64,000 bases of DNA from Hyphomicrobiales bacterium (GCA_900472395.1 UCHV01000036.1:62001-126000), one strand, 5' to 3'. Shown: positions 52,492-61,663, numbered from the stretch's first letter. Numbers and translations: made by a program. The notes: generated from the letters alone by a model not told the origin.

Positions 52492-53388
52492 ATGGCTACG
52501 CCCTTTCGATCTCCGTTGCCGTTGCTGGATAATGACGTTCTGAGAACCTTTGTGGCGATTGCCGAAACCGGCAATTTTTCCACGGCTGCCGAGGCGGTGC
52601 TTCGTACACCCTCTGCCGTGTCGATGCAGATCAAGAAACTGGAAGAGCAGCTGAGGACGACGCTGTTCCTGCGCGACGCCCGCTCCGTCACATTGACGCA
52701 ACATGGCGAAATGCTTCTTTCCTATGCGCGGCGTATGCTGGCTCTGTCCAATGAGGCAGTGTCCCGTTTCGTCATGCCGGAGCTTTCCGGTGTCGTTCGT
52801 CTAGGGGCTCCGGATGACATTGCCGAGCGGCTGTTGCCAAAGCTGCTGAAGAATTTCGGCGAAAGCTTTCCGGGCATCATGGTGGACGTCACCGTCGACC
52901 AGAGCCTCTTATTGCGCAAGCGCATGGACGAGCAGCGGCTCGATCTGGCGCTGATCAACTGCGCAACGCGTCCGTTTCCCACCGGTGGCGAAATCATTCA
53001 CACTGAAAAGCTGGTCTGGGCCGGCGCGAAGTGCGGCAACGCGTATCTGCGCGATCCGCTGCCGATCTCGGTATGGGAGGATGGTTGTGTCTGGCGCCAG
53101 GATGCGCTCGCGCAACTGGACAAACACAAGCGGACCTATCGCATCGCCTATGCCAGCGCCCATACGATGGCCCAGCGCGCGGCAGTGGTTTCGGACCTGG
53201 CAATCGCGCCATTTCCGCGTTCCTACATTACCGAGGACATGCAGATCCTCGGTGCCAAGGAAGGGCTGCCGGAACTGATCAGCTTCGATATCCGGCTTCT
53301 GACCAGTCCGCAGTTGTCGACGCCGGCCAAGGCCGTTGCTGAAGGTATTCGCGAAGCGTTTGAAACCATAGACGCTGCGGCCGCTTGA
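52492..53388 (+). CDS. LysR-family transcription regulator, LrhA/LsrB-like
   Basis: A 298-residue LysR regulator. The HTH is LLDNDVLRTFVAIAETGNFSTAAEAVLRTPSAVSMQIKKLEEQL (about 11-54); the effector domain follows. The protein reads like the rhizobial LsrB/LrhA group. Three cysteines lie in the effector domain at Cys157, Cys181 and Cys199, interesting because LsrB senses redox through cysteines, but equivalence is not established. AGGTTAAG precedes the ATG. Divergent from the small DUF1127-like gene, which is a likely target. Confidence 0.9.
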   Translation: MATPFRSPLPLLDNDVLRTFVAIAETGNFSTAAEAVLRTPSAVSMQIKKLEEQLRTTLFLRDARSVTLTQHGEMLLSYARRMLALSNEAVSRFVMPELSGVVRLGAPDDIAERLLPKLLKNFGESFPGIMVDVTVDQSLLLRKRMDEQRLDLALINCATRPFPTGGEIIHTEKLVWAGAKCGNAYLRDPLPISVWEDGCVWRQDALAQLDKHKRTYRIAYASAHTMAQRAAVVSDLAIAPFPRSYITEDMQILGAKEGLPELISFDIRLLTSPQLSTPAKAVAEGIREAFETIDAAAA

Positions 53389-53397
53389 TAGCCGGGT

Positions 53398-54192
53398 TCA
53401 CCAGATGCCCTTGGTGAGCCCGTTCCACACCCAGGTCCATAGCGGCGGAGGGAAGCGAAGAACGGAACGGCCGACCTGTGGGATTGGCCGAAAAGCGTTT
53501 CGCAGACCCTCATCGATGGCTTTGATGACGATTTCTGTAGAAGCCGCGGTCAGCAACAGAGGGTAGGTAGATATGAAGTCGTGTTTTTCCGGCTTCAGTC
53601 GCGTTTCATAAAGTGTGCTGCCCGTATCCGTGCCCGCATCGACCAGGTGAACGGTGGCACCGAAGTTGCCGGCATCGCCTTCGACAAGAGACCAATAACC
53701 ACCCATCTGGCCCCTGTAAGCGGGGTTGATGCCGGCGTGAAAGTTGATCACCGGGCAGGGGCTTGCCGCAAGGGTCTGCCGGCTCAGCAAGCGGCAGGAA
53801 ATGGTCAGAATAACCTGTGGCCTTATGGTGGCCAGCAAGGCGTGGCATTGCGTGTCATTCAGGCTGTTGACCTCATGGATTGCGATGGATGGATCCACCG
53901 CGTCCAAATGGCCGTAGGATTTGAGGATTTCACCGGAGCGCTTCGCGGCGATGTTCTTGCCCAGACGTGATGCGACCATGGTTCCGATCTGGCCGATCGC
54001 CGTCAGCCAGCCGAGACGTTTTGCGCGCCGCTTAAGCAGCGTCGATTTGCTTTCGGGGTGTTCCTGGATGACCTGGAGATCGGGCCAGTGGACTTTCAGC
54101 GCGTTGATCATCACCCAGGGATTGTTGCCTCCGGCTGTCATCACCACGATGCTTGATTGTTTTTCGTTCTGGTTCACGGCGCGCAATCTCAT
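53398..54192 (-). CDS. Formyltransferase-family protein
   Basis: A 264-residue protein of the formyl transferase N fold (methionyl-tRNA or GAR formyltransferase-like). The segment PVINFHAGINPAYRGQMGGYWSLVEGDAGNFGATVHLVDAGTDTGSTLYE contains the catalytic Asn-x-His and the Asp of the family. The N-terminus lacks the usual GTP/folate opening and has its own helical extension; the C-terminal tRNA-binding domain of Fmt is absent. Such stand-alone enzymes often formylate sugars or amino acids in surface glycan pathways, but no such genes adjoin it. Start site unsure; a Met at 54141 is an alternative. Confidence 0.82.
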   Translation of the reverse strand: MRLRAVNQNEKQSSIVVMTAGGNNPWVMINALKVHWPDLQVIQEHPESKSTLLKRRAKRLGWLTAIGQIGTMVASRLGKNIAAKRSGEILKSYGHLDAVDPSIAIHEVNSLNDTQCHALLATIRPQVILTISCRLLSRQTLAASPCPVINFHAGINPAYRGQMGGYWSLVEGDAGNFGATVHLVDAGTDTGSTLYETRLKPEKHDFISTYPLLLTAASTEIVIKAIDEGLRNAFRPIPQVGRSVLRFPPPLWTWVWNGLTKGIW

Positions 54193-54272
54193 TGAGGAGC
54201 TGTCAGTCTGTCGCTGCGGCGATGAAAAAAACGTTAGTGAGGGTCGGCGACAAAATTAATCACAAGGACACG

Positions 54273-54297
54273 TGAACCTTTCGTGAAGTCGCGCGTT
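54273..54297 (+). promoter_or_regulatory. Near-consensus EcfG-type promoter of the entericidin-like gene
   Basis: TGAAC (54273-54277), 16 bases, CGTT (54294-54297); the only mismatch to GGAAC-N16-CGTT is the first base. It lies 47 bases before the small lipoprotein start. Confidence 0.45.
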
Positions 54298-54344
54298 CCT
54301 TGCACGCAATATGCAACCCATCGATATATTCGGAGCGTCCCACC

Positions 54345-54506
54345 ATGAAAATCGGAACAGTGACTGTCCTCGGCGCCACCCTCGTTGCCCTGCTGACGCT
54401 GAGCGCCTGCGGCAACACCATTCGCGGCGTGGGCCGGGACACGGCGAATGCCGTGGATGCCACGCAGTCCGCCGGTCGTGACGTTGATCGCGCCGCCAAG
54501 CGCTGA
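54345..54506 (+). CDS. Entericidin A/B-like small lipoprotein
   Basis: A 53-residue lipoprotein. The signal sequence ends in a lipobox, LSACG (Cys22), and the mature part GNTIRGVGRDTANAVDATQSAGRDVDRAAKR is typical of entericidins. It would be outer-membrane anchored. An EcfG-like promoter upstream and a strong bidirectional terminator downstream make it a compact single-gene unit, consistent with stress induction known for relatives in rhizobia. Confidence 0.85.
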   Translation: MKIGTVTVLGATLVALLTLSACGNTIRGVGRDTANAVDATQSAGRDVDRAAKR

Positions 54507-54524
54507 TTTGTCGAAAGACCTCAG

Positions 54525-54568
54525 AATGAAAAAAGGCTCGGGTGTCATCGCCCGAGCCTTTTTTCATT
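54525..54568. terminator. Strong bidirectional terminator after the entericidin-like gene
   Basis: An 18-pair perfect stem, including GGCTCGGG with CCCGAGCC and flanking A/T runs, around an eight-base loop (54543-54550). T-rich on both strands. Confidence 0.85.
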
Positions 54569-54593
54569 TCAATCCAAACTGTCCCGCTCGCGC

Positions 54594-54944
54594 TCAAACC
54601 GGCGATTTCGGAAAAGCGCGCTCAAGACCGCCGGATTTGGACAGGCCGCTTCTGAAGGCTGCATAAGCGGGATGCTGGCTGGAGCGCGCAGCCTCGCTAA
54701 GTCTGATCTGCAAGCGGGCAGGGGCATTCGCGCCAAGCCATTCGCCTGACTTTTCAAGTTTCATGGAATTCAGGAAAGGTGCTTCGCTCGCCCGATCGAG
54801 GAAAAGATGGATGCCGTCCAGAAGAATATCGTCGTTGCTCGGGCTTTCCATCAACAGGACGAGCCACGCCTGATTTTCCGTCGAAAAAGACTGTAGGCCC
54901 TCTGCCACGGTGTCGCGGTTGCCGATTGGAGAAATGCTGCCCAT
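54594..54944 (-). CDS. Hypothetical protein
   Basis: A 116-residue soluble protein I do not recognise. AAGGGACC lies upstream of the ATG at 54944 (the frame continues to 54962). The middle contains ENQAWLVLLMESPSNDDILLDGIHLFLDRASEAPFL; no signal peptide, membrane segment or known motif. It faces the entericidin-like gene across the terminator and precedes the betaine operon on the same strand, separated by 140 bases. The frame is well formed with a plausible ribosome site, hence moderate confidence. Confidence 0.6.
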   Translation of the reverse strand: MGSISPIGNRDTVAEGLQSFSTENQAWLVLLMESPSNDDILLDGIHLFLDRASEAPFLNSMKLEKSGEWLGANAPARLQIRLSEAARSSQHPAYAAFRSGLSKSGGLERAFPKSPV

Positions 54945-55084
54945 GCCAGGTCCCTTAGCCACAATGCGGAGAGTGAATGTCGTCCGCTGATTCCCTTTTG
55001 CTGTTTCTGGCTGAGGGGAAAGAGCTTTTCAAGTCGATCGGGTGGTCGGTGAAGGTTCTGTTCGGTTTCTCCAGTATTGGTTCG

Positions 55085-56137
55085 TCATTCTGCCGCGATG
55101 GAGCCTAGTTCTCGGCGGGTTGGCGTGATCATCGCAGCAATCACCGTTTGCAATTCGATCATGCCGATGGCTCTGCCGGATGTATCGTTTACCTGCGCCT
55201 TTGTCTGCTTTGCTTTGATCATCCGCTTGGCGGCATTGTCCAGCGTCGTCATGCTGTCCAACGTCAGAGCCTCAAGGCTGCCATCGAGCGGCGACATGAT
55301 GGCGCCGATCTGGATGACACGGCCGCGATTGACCTCGTTGACGAAGGCGGTGATATAATCGTCGGCGGGGCGCAGCACGATTTCCTGTCCGCTACCCTGC
55401 TGGATAATGCGGCCGTCGCGCAGGATTGCGATCTTGTCGCCAAGCCGCAATGCCTCGTCCAGATCATGGGTTATGAAGACGATCGTCTTTTTCAGTTCCG
55501 CCTGTATTTCAAGAAGGACGCTTTGCATATCGACGCGGATGAGAGGGTCGAGTGCGGAAAAGGCTTCGTCCATCAGGAGAATATCGGCATCGTTGGTGAG
55601 TGCACGAGCAAGGCCGACGCGCTGCTGCATGCCGCCTGACAGCTGGTTTGGGTAGTTATCTTCGAAACCGGTAAGTCCGACGCGTTCGATCCAGTGCCTT
55701 GCCTTCTTCATGCTTTCGGAGCGCGGAATGCCCTGGATATCCAGGCCATAGACGATGTTTTCGGATACGGTTCTGTGCGGCAGAAGTGCGAATTTCTGGA
55801 ATACCATCGCTGTCTTGTGGCGTCTAAACTCGCGCAGAGCAGCGTCGCCCATGCGACAGATATCGACACCGTCGTAGATGACCTCGCCTGACGTCGGCTC
55901 GATAAGGCGATTGATATGCCGGATGAGCGTCGATTTCCCCGAGCCGGACAATCCCATCACCACGGTGACGCTGCCTGCGGGAATGGACAGGTTTATGTCT
56001 CGCAAACCAAGAACATGCGCATGTCGTTCTATCAGTTCGCTCTTGGATATGCCCTTCCGCACTGTCTCTATATGGTCGCGGCCGCGGGGTCCGAAAATCT
56101 TGTAGAGGCCTTTGATCTCGATGCCGTGGCTAACCAT
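55085..56137 (-). CDS. Glycine betaine/choline-type ABC transporter ATP-binding protein (ProV-like)
   Basis: ATPase of an osmoprotectant importer, 350 residues. It has the ProV N-terminal extension (RKGISKSELIERHAHVLGLRDINLSIPAGS) before Walker A GLSGSGKST, signature LSGGMQQRVGLARAL, Walker B LLMDEAFSALDP and HDLDEALRLGDK. The C-terminal part is a short CBS-like remnant, much shorter than in ProV (400). The start overlaps the permease stop by eight bases. Confidence 0.92.
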   Translation of the reverse strand: MVSHGIEIKGLYKIFGPRGRDHIETVRKGISKSELIERHAHVLGLRDINLSIPAGSVTVVMGLSGSGKSTLIRHINRLIEPTSGEVIYDGVDICRMGDAALREFRRHKTAMVFQKFALLPHRTVSENIVYGLDIQGIPRSESMKKARHWIERVGLTGFEDNYPNQLSGGMQQRVGLARALTNDADILLMDEAFSALDPLIRVDMQSVLLEIQAELKKTIVFITHDLDEALRLGDKIAILRDGRIIQQGSGQEIVLRPADDYITAFVNEVNRGRVIQIGAIMSPLDGSLEALTLDSMTTLDNAAKRMIKAKQTKAQVNDTSGRAIGMIELQTVIAAMITPTRRELGSIAAE

Positions 56138-57038
56138 GGACGACCTCGACGTGTTTCTGCAGTCTTTTGCCGAATGCCTGGCTGGCACGGTCGAAGATGA
56201 TGGCGATGACCACCAGAGCGAAACCGTTCATGAAGCCGAAGGTGAAAAACTGGTTGTTGATCGCCTGCAGTGTATTCTTGCCCAATCCGCCGACGCCGAC
56301 CATCGAAGCGACCACGACCATGGCCAACGACATCATGATCGTCTGATTTATGCCTGCCATGATGGTGGGAAGCGCCAGTGGCATCTGTACGTTCCACAAT
56401 TTCTGGCGGGCCGATGAGCCAAAGGCATCCGCTGCCTCCAGCACTTCGGCATCGACAAGACGGATGCCGAGATTGGTGAGACGGATCATCGGTGGAACGG
56501 CATAGATAACGACGGCGATGAGGCCCGGCACCTTGCCGATGCCAAAAATGACCACCACCGGAATGAGATAAACGAAACTCGGCAAGGTTTGCATGACGTC
56601 GAGCACGGGGTTGATCGTGCCCTGAACCTTGTCCGAACGCGCCATGAGTATGCCGATCGGCAGGCCGATGATCACGGCGATCATCGTCGAAACGGTGACG
56701 ATGGCCAGCGTCACCATCGTGTCTTCCCAAAGTCCGACGATACCGATCAGCACCATGCCCAGGGCTGTTCCAATCGTGATTCCCGGTTTTCTGCTGGCAA
56801 GGTAGACGATCGCCAGCATGATGATCAGCACGATGAACCAGGGAGAGTTGACGAAGAGGCGTTCGAGGTAGTTCAGGAACCATTGCAACGGCTGCACGAC
56901 GGCGTCGATGATGTAGCCGTATTCCCGCACGAGGCCCTTGAAGCCGTCATCGATCACTTTTCGGGCGGTGCGAATATAGCTGTCGCTGATTGCCGGAAAG
57001 CGACACAGCACGTCCGGCATGAAGCTGCAGTTCGCCAT
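56130..57038 (-). CDS. Glycine betaine/choline-type ABC transporter permease (ProW-like)
   Basis: Inner-membrane subunit, 302 residues with six to seven hydrophobic segments. The segment EVLEAADAFGSSARQKLWNVQMPLALPTIMAGINQTIMMSLAMVVVASMVG is the typical ProW EAA loop. GGGGAAAG precedes the ATG. Middle gene of the operon. The N-terminal cytoplasmic tail of about 60 residues is longer than in OpuAB and resembles ProW. Confidence 0.92.
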   Translation of the reverse strand: MANCSFMPDVLCRFPAISDSYIRTARKVIDDGFKGLVREYGYIIDAVVQPLQWFLNYLERLFVNSPWFIVLIIMLAIVYLASRKPGITIGTALGMVLIGIVGLWEDTMVTLAIVTVSTMIAVIIGLPIGILMARSDKVQGTINPVLDVMQTLPSFVYLIPVVVIFGIGKVPGLIAVVIYAVPPMIRLTNLGIRLVDAEVLEAADAFGSSARQKLWNVQMPLALPTIMAGINQTIMMSLAMVVVASMVGVGGLGKNTLQAINNQFFTFGFMNGFALVVIAIIFDRASQAFGKRLQKHVEVVHG

Positions 57039-57096
57039 GTCTTTCCCCTCGTTTGCTGATCGGCGTTACCGGGCATGATCCGGCTTCGGCTGGCGG

Positions 57097-58095
57097 CTAC
57101 AAGGAGGACTTGACCTTTTCGGCAACGTCCGGCGTAACCCACTTGGTCCAGATTTCCTCGTGCTTCTCGAGGAAGTATTTGGCAGCATCCTCGTTGGTGC
57201 CCTGATTTTCGTCCTGCCAGGCAAGAATGCTGTTCACGATGGAATTGCCCCACTTGCGGGCCTTCACATATTCCATCGCGACCCCTGCCTTGTCCGCAAA
57301 GTTCTTGGTGGCAATGGTGAACGCCTGCGACGTCGGATAGGAATTGACATTCGGTGCGGGGCAGTCCGGTACCGAGGTGCATGCGTCCCAATCGGCCTTG
57401 TTATGCGGCACGCCGAACGAAAGCTTCACCATCTCGTATTTGCCCATGATCGGCGTCGGCGCCCAGTAATAACCGAGCCACCCGGTCTTCTTCTCGAAGG
57501 CATTGGCGATGGAGCCGTCGAGCCCGGCGGCAGAACCGGTATCGACCAGATCGAAACCTTTGTCCTTGGCGCCGATGGCGCGATAGAGATTGGAGGTGGA
57601 AACCTGGCAGTTCCAGCCCGACGGGCAATTGTGGACGGCGCCCTTGCTTGGATCTTCCGGGGCAGGGAAGAGCTCCGGGTGTTTCAGGGCGTCCTCCACG
57701 GTCTTGATATCCGGGTGGGCATCGGCGAGAAATTTGGGAATCCACCAGCCCTCGACCGCGCCATCTGCGAGGATTTCTGCCGCCTCGATCAATCGCCCTT
57801 CCTTGACCGCCGCATCGAGTGGCGTGCGTACGGCATTGATCCAGAACTCAGGCGCCATATCGGGCTGCGCCTTCTCGTTCATGGACGTGAAAGTCGGCAT
57901 CGTGTCGCCGCTGACGACGTTGACCGAACAGCCGTAGCCGTTTTCCAGAATGATCTTGTCGACCTGGGCCGCAACACCAGCAGATGCCCAATTCATTTCC
58001 GCAATCGAAACGCTGCCGCAATCGGCGGCCTGCGCGGAGCCGGAAGCTGCATAAACGCCGATACCGACGGCGACGGATGCAAGAAGGATTTTCAT
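57097..58095 (-). CDS. Glycine betaine/choline-type ABC transporter substrate-binding protein
   Basis: Periplasmic receptor of the OpuAC type, 332 residues. Signal peptide to about AQAAD (residue 24), then VSIAEMNWASAGVAAQVDKIILENGYGCSVNVVSGDTMPTFTSMNEKAQPDMAPEFW, a layout with Trp residues that cage quaternary amines. Six cysteines in the mature chain may form disulfides. GGGAGGTC lies upstream of the ATG. First gene of the operon; the real ligand (betaine, choline or carnitine) is not decidable from sequence. Confidence 0.9.
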   Translation of the reverse strand: MKILLASVAVGIGVYAASGSAQAADCGSVSIAEMNWASAGVAAQVDKIILENGYGCSVNVVSGDTMPTFTSMNEKAQPDMAPEFWINAVRTPLDAAVKEGRLIEAAEILADGAVEGWWIPKFLADAHPDIKTVEDALKHPELFPAPEDPSKGAVHNCPSGWNCQVSTSNLYRAIGAKDKGFDLVDTGSAAGLDGSIANAFEKKTGWLGYYWAPTPIMGKYEMVKLSFGVPHNKADWDACTSVPDCPAPNVNSYPTSQAFTIATKNFADKAGVAMEYVKARKWGNSIVNSILAWQDENQGTNEDAAKYFLEKHEEIWTKWVTPDVAEKVKSSL

Positions 58096-58758
58096 CGCTC
58101 AAGACCTCCCAGTCTCAATCGCAGTGTTTGCGTCTGGAGGTCCCGGTCTACTGCATCGGCCGGGTTCCTGTCAGTCTCGGCGCTATCCGTCCTCATTATT
58201 GTGGGACGGCATTTGCTATGCGCTTAGCCTGTTGGCGGCGACTGGCCGCGGATGTTCGGCAATTCTTGTATCAGTCCCATGACGGTACGGTTTTTATGAC
58301 GAAAATCAACTTTTTCCGCGTCTCGCCGTTTTGTCGTCGAATGCCGTCTACCAAAGGTCCGGTAACGATCCGGTAAGAATGTGAGTGTATCTATCTGTTC
58401 GCGACAATGTCGCCAACAGGTCCGGATTTGGGTAGTGCGTGCCGGACCGTTTTTGCTCTTGGCGATTGACAGATGTCGCTCGCAATAGAAGCATCCTGCC
58501 ATTAGCGGGAATTGATCCGCAGTCGTTGTATCCGATGACAAACCAAGATATTCTCTAAGCCACCGTTTGCCCCGTTCCTGTTGACAGTGCCGCATGCCGC
58601 GGACGGGCAGGGTCATCGGGCCGCAAGCGGTCGCGCCGCCGGAGCGCAGGCATGATCAACCGGGGCGGACGCCTCCTTAATCTACGAATCGTCCGCTCTT
58701 TCCTGCTTTCACGTTCCGGCGGCAATTCTCCCGCAGTTTTCCATGGATGTTTTATGTG
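58096..58758. other. 663-base intergenic region, no supported gene
   Basis: Between the betaine receptor gene and cobU. It should hold both divergent promoters. I looked for a cobalamin riboswitch because of cobU and found neither the B12 box nor the conserved GCCACTG segment. Several minus-strand open frames exist, without ribosome sites or known motifs. A palindrome-like CCGGTAACGATCCGG occurs near 58360. Confidence 0.6.
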
Positions 58759-59283
58759 ATGGACCGATCTGTTGGTTCGATTTTCGTTCTCGGCGGTGCG
58801 CGTTCGGGCAAGTCGAATTTCGCGGAAAAGCTGGCGTTGGAAAGCGGACTGGAGCGGCACTATCTCGCCACCGGTCGTGCCTATGACGACGAGATGCGGT
58901 CGCGCATTCACGCCCATCGCAAACAGCGCGGCGAGGGGTGGATGACACATGAGGAACCCATCGATCTTGTCGCCAAACTTCAGCAACTGGATGCGCCCGG
59001 CCGCGTGATCCTCGTCGACTGCCTAACGCTGTGGGTCACCAATCTGATGATGGAAGCCGAAGATACGATTGAGGAGCAGACGGCGCTGCTTGCGGCTCAC
59101 GTCGCCGAGACCAAGGCACGGTTTATCATCGTTTCCAATGAGGTTGGGCTTGGCATCGTGCCGGAGAACAGGATGGCACGGGCTTTCCGCGATCACGCTG
59201 GTCGACTGCATCAGCAAGTCGCTGCGTCGGCGAACGAGGTTTACTTGGTAGCCGCCGGCCTGTCGCTCAAGATGAAGGGCTGA
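58759..59283 (+). CDS. cobP: Adenosylcobinamide kinase/adenosylcobinamide-phosphate guanylyltransferase
   Basis: Bifunctional enzyme late in cobalamin synthesis: phosphorylates adenosylcobinamide and makes the GDP derivative. About 174 residues with the P-loop LGGARSGKSNFAE (residues 10-22), YLATGRAYDDEMRSRIHAHRKQRGEGW (His as the guanylylated residue) and VILVDCLTLWVTNLM. Starts at 58747 and 58756 are also in frame; 58759 gives the usual length. Called CobU in enterobacteria. No other cob genes adjoin it in the window. Ends one base before the convergent exporter gene. Confidence 0.93.
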   Translation: MDRSVGSIFVLGGARSGKSNFAEKLALESGLERHYLATGRAYDDEMRSRIHAHRKQRGEGWMTHEEPIDLVAKLQQLDAPGRVILVDCLTLWVTNLMMEAEDTIEEQTALLAAHVAETKARFIIVSNEVGLGIVPENRMARAFRDHAGRLHQQVAASANEVYLVAAGLSLKMKG

Positions 59284-60066
59284 TTACCAGCCAAGCCATA
59301 TGCGCAGTGGATGTGTCGGGTCGGCCAGCAGCTTTGTCGCCATGGCGAAGCAGGAAATGACCAGCAGCGGCTTGATGATTTTGGCGCCGATGCGCATTGC
59401 AAGGCTGGAGCCGATCTGCGCGCCGATGAACTGACCGATGCCCATCACGATCCCGACTTTCCACAGGATCGAGCCTGTCGCCAGAAACATCAGAAAACCA
59501 CCGACGTTGGAGCCCAGATTGAGCAGCTTGGTATGGGCTGTTGCCTTGAGCATGCCGAAACCGGCAAGAAGCACGAAACCCAGCATATAAAATGAACCGG
59601 CGCCCGGGCCGAAGATGCCGTCATAAAGGCCGATCAGCGGCACGAATGTTGCGCCGAACAGAAAAGGCGTGACGCGGCGATGGCTGTCGACGTCCGAAAG
59701 ATTGGGCTTCAGCGCAAAAAACAAGCCAATGGAGATCAGCAGGAAGGGGATGGCCGTTCCGAGGATTTTTGTCGGCAGAACCGAGGCCACCAATGCGCCG
59801 GCACCGCCACCGATCAGGGCCATCAAGGCCATCGGCAACTGCGTCTTCAATTTCACATGGCCGCGTCTGGCATAAGAAATGGTGGCCGAGGTGGCGCCGA
59901 ACATGCCCTGCAGCTTGTTGGTGCCCAGCGCATCGAGAGGGGGAATGCCGGCGATGAGCAGTGCGGGAATGGTGATCAACCCACCGCCACCCGCAATCGA
60001 ATCGACAAAACCGGCGACGACCGCCACGAAGAACAGGACGATGAGGAGGTGCGCAGCGATATCCAA
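59284..60066 (-). CDS. TSUP/TauE-SafE family membrane exporter
   Basis: A 260-residue inner-membrane protein with seven to eight hydrophobic segments. The opening HLLIVLFFVAVVAGFVDSIAGGGGLITIPALLIAGIPPLDALGTNKLQGMFGATSA matches the TauE/SafE (sulfite/organosulfur export) family; the substrate is unknown. The start appears to be TTG at 60066 without a clear ribosome site, so the N-terminus is uncertain. It ends back-to-back with cobP. Confidence 0.88.
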   Translation of the reverse strand: MDIAAHLLIVLFFVAVVAGFVDSIAGGGGLITIPALLIAGIPPLDALGTNKLQGMFGATSATISYARRGHVKLKTQLPMALMALIGGGAGALVASVLPTKILGTAIPFLLISIGLFFALKPNLSDVDSHRRVTPFLFGATFVPLIGLYDGIFGPGAGSFYMLGFVLLAGFGMLKATAHTKLLNLGSNVGGFLMFLATGSILWKVGIVMGIGQFIGAQIGSSLAMRIGAKIIKPLLVISCFAMATKLLADPTHPLRIWLGW

Positions 60067-60254
60067 GGATTTTGTCTTTGCGAAAGGTGGGAACGCGGAA
60101 TGCCGGAAACCTTGTTACACCGAAGCGATAACTGCGCAATGTCGGTGAATGGTTGCGCGCTACGCTCGATGATTTCGTACGGCGGGTGTGACGGGATTGC
60201 ACATCCGTAATCCGGCGTTATGTTGCCGCAACTTTCGAAATTGGAACTATTCTT

Positions 60255-61214
60255 ATGCACAAGGTCATTTTTGATACCGATCCCGGCGTCGATGACGCGA
60301 TGGCGTTGCTTTTCCTGCACCGTCATCCCGAGATCGATCTGGTCGGCGTAACGACCACGATCGGCAATGCGCCGATCGATATCACCACGCGCAATGCACT
60401 CTTCCTCGCCGAGGCCTGGGGCACCGAAGCGCCGGTCGCGCAGGGGTCGGGTGAAAAATTCGATCCGAAGCGCCAGAATGGTCACTGGCCGACCTTCATC
60501 CATGGCGATAACGGTCTCGGTAATATCGAGATCCCGCAGACCATCAGCCGCAAGGCCGATCCGCGTTCGGCGCACCAGTTCATCATCGATACGGTTCGCG
60601 CCAATCCGGGCGAAGTCACGCTGGTCGCGGTCGGTCGCATGACAAATCTGGCGCTCGTTCTGAAGGCTGACCCCGATGTTGCGACGCTGGTGAAAGAGGT
60701 CGTCGTCATGGGCGGCGCCTTTGACGTGCCGGGCAATGTAACGCCTGCCGCGGAAGCCAACATCTATGGCGATCCCGAAGCCGCCGATCTGGTCTTCACC
60801 GCGCCTTGGCGCGTCACCGTCGTAGGTCTGGATGTGACCATGCAGACAGTGATGATGCGAACCTATCTGGCCGAAATGGCGAAGGTCGGTGGCAAGGATG
60901 TTCAGCTTCTGAACGATCTGTCGCAGTTCTATATCGATTTTTACAACCATCGTGTGGGCGATGGTATGGTTATCCATGACAGTTGCGCCTGCGTTTATGT
61001 CGTTCGCCCGGACATGTTCGAGACCCGCAGCGGTGCGATCCGCGTTGTATGTGGTGGCATTGCCGATGGCATGACGATCCAGAAACCGGATACCAAAATG
61101 TTTCCGCCGGGCGAGTGGGATGGCCATCCAAGCCAGTTCGCCTGTACCGGCATCGATGCCGATGCGGTGCTCGCTCTGATCCGCACGGTGCTTGTCGAAG
61201 GCAAGGCTGGCTGA
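60255..61214 (+). CDS. Inosine-uridine preferring nucleoside hydrolase family protein
   Basis: Cleaves the N-glycosidic bond of ribonucleosides in salvage. The 319 residues start VIFDTDPGVDDAMALLFL, the calcium-binding Asp cluster of the family, and include VAVGRMTNLALVLKADPDVATLVKEVVVMGGAF and the DSCACVYVV segment with a conserved His-Asp region upstream. A weak GGAAC precedes the ATG. It is transcribed alone ahead of the acpXL cluster. Which base it prefers cannot be told. Confidence 0.92.
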   Translation: MHKVIFDTDPGVDDAMALLFLHRHPEIDLVGVTTTIGNAPIDITTRNALFLAEAWGTEAPVAQGSGEKFDPKRQNGHWPTFIHGDNGLGNIEIPQTISRKADPRSAHQFIIDTVRANPGEVTLVAVGRMTNLALVLKADPDVATLVKEVVVMGGAFDVPGNVTPAAEANIYGDPEAADLVFTAPWRVTVVGLDVTMQTVMMRTYLAEMAKVGGKDVQLLNDLSQFYIDFYNHRVGDGMVIHDSCACVYVVRPDMFETRSGAIRVVCGGIADGMTIQKPDTKMFPPGEWDGHPSQFACTGIDADAVLALIRTVLVEGKAG

Positions 61215-61362
61215 TAGAGGGTTTCGACTCTTAACGCTGCAATTGCTGTTTCGGCAACAGTTGCGGCGCAAATGTCTATGGTGGCACCGCTTGCCATTGG
61301 CATTCCAGAATGATTTCCCTATGTGGGGAACTGATTACAATATTCTCTATGAGGACATGGGC

Positions 61363-61641
61363 GTGACCGCTACATTCGACAAAGTTGCCGACATCATTGC
61401 TGAAACCAGCGAAATCGATCGCGCGACGATTACGCCGGAAAGCCATACGATCGACGACCTGGGCATCGACAGCCTCGATTTCCTCGATATCGTTTTTGCG
61501 ATCGACAAGGAATTCGGCATCAAGATTCCGCTGGAACAGTGGACGCAGGAAGTCAACGAAGGCAAGGTTTCGACCGAAGAGTACTTCGTTCTGAAGAACC
61601 TCTGCGCCAAGATCGACGAGCTGAGGGCAGCCAAGGGCTGA
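61363..61641 (+). CDS. acpXL: Acyl carrier protein AcpXL
   Basis: Special acyl carrier protein for the very-long-chain hydroxylated fatty acid attached to rhizobial lipid A. The 92-residue sequence is essentially that of known AcpXL: FDKVADIIAETSEIDRATITPESHTIDDLGIDSLDFLDIVF, with the phosphopantetheine Ser37 in GIDSLDF, then an acidic helical tail. The GTG at 61363 has GAGGA about seven bases upstream; a longer frame from 61192 is not coding. First gene of the acpXL-fabZ-fabF2-fabF1 cluster. Confidence 0.95.
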   Translation: MTATFDKVADIIAETSEIDRATITPESHTIDDLGIDSLDFLDIVFAIDKEFGIKIPLEQWTQEVNEGKVSTEEYFVLKNLCAKIDELRAAKG

Positions 61642-61663
61642 TTTGCCCGGCTGTTAAGCCTTG

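Noticed and set aside
58096..58758. Cobalamin riboswitch before cobP
   Set aside because: No B12 box or other conserved core is present in the upstream region.
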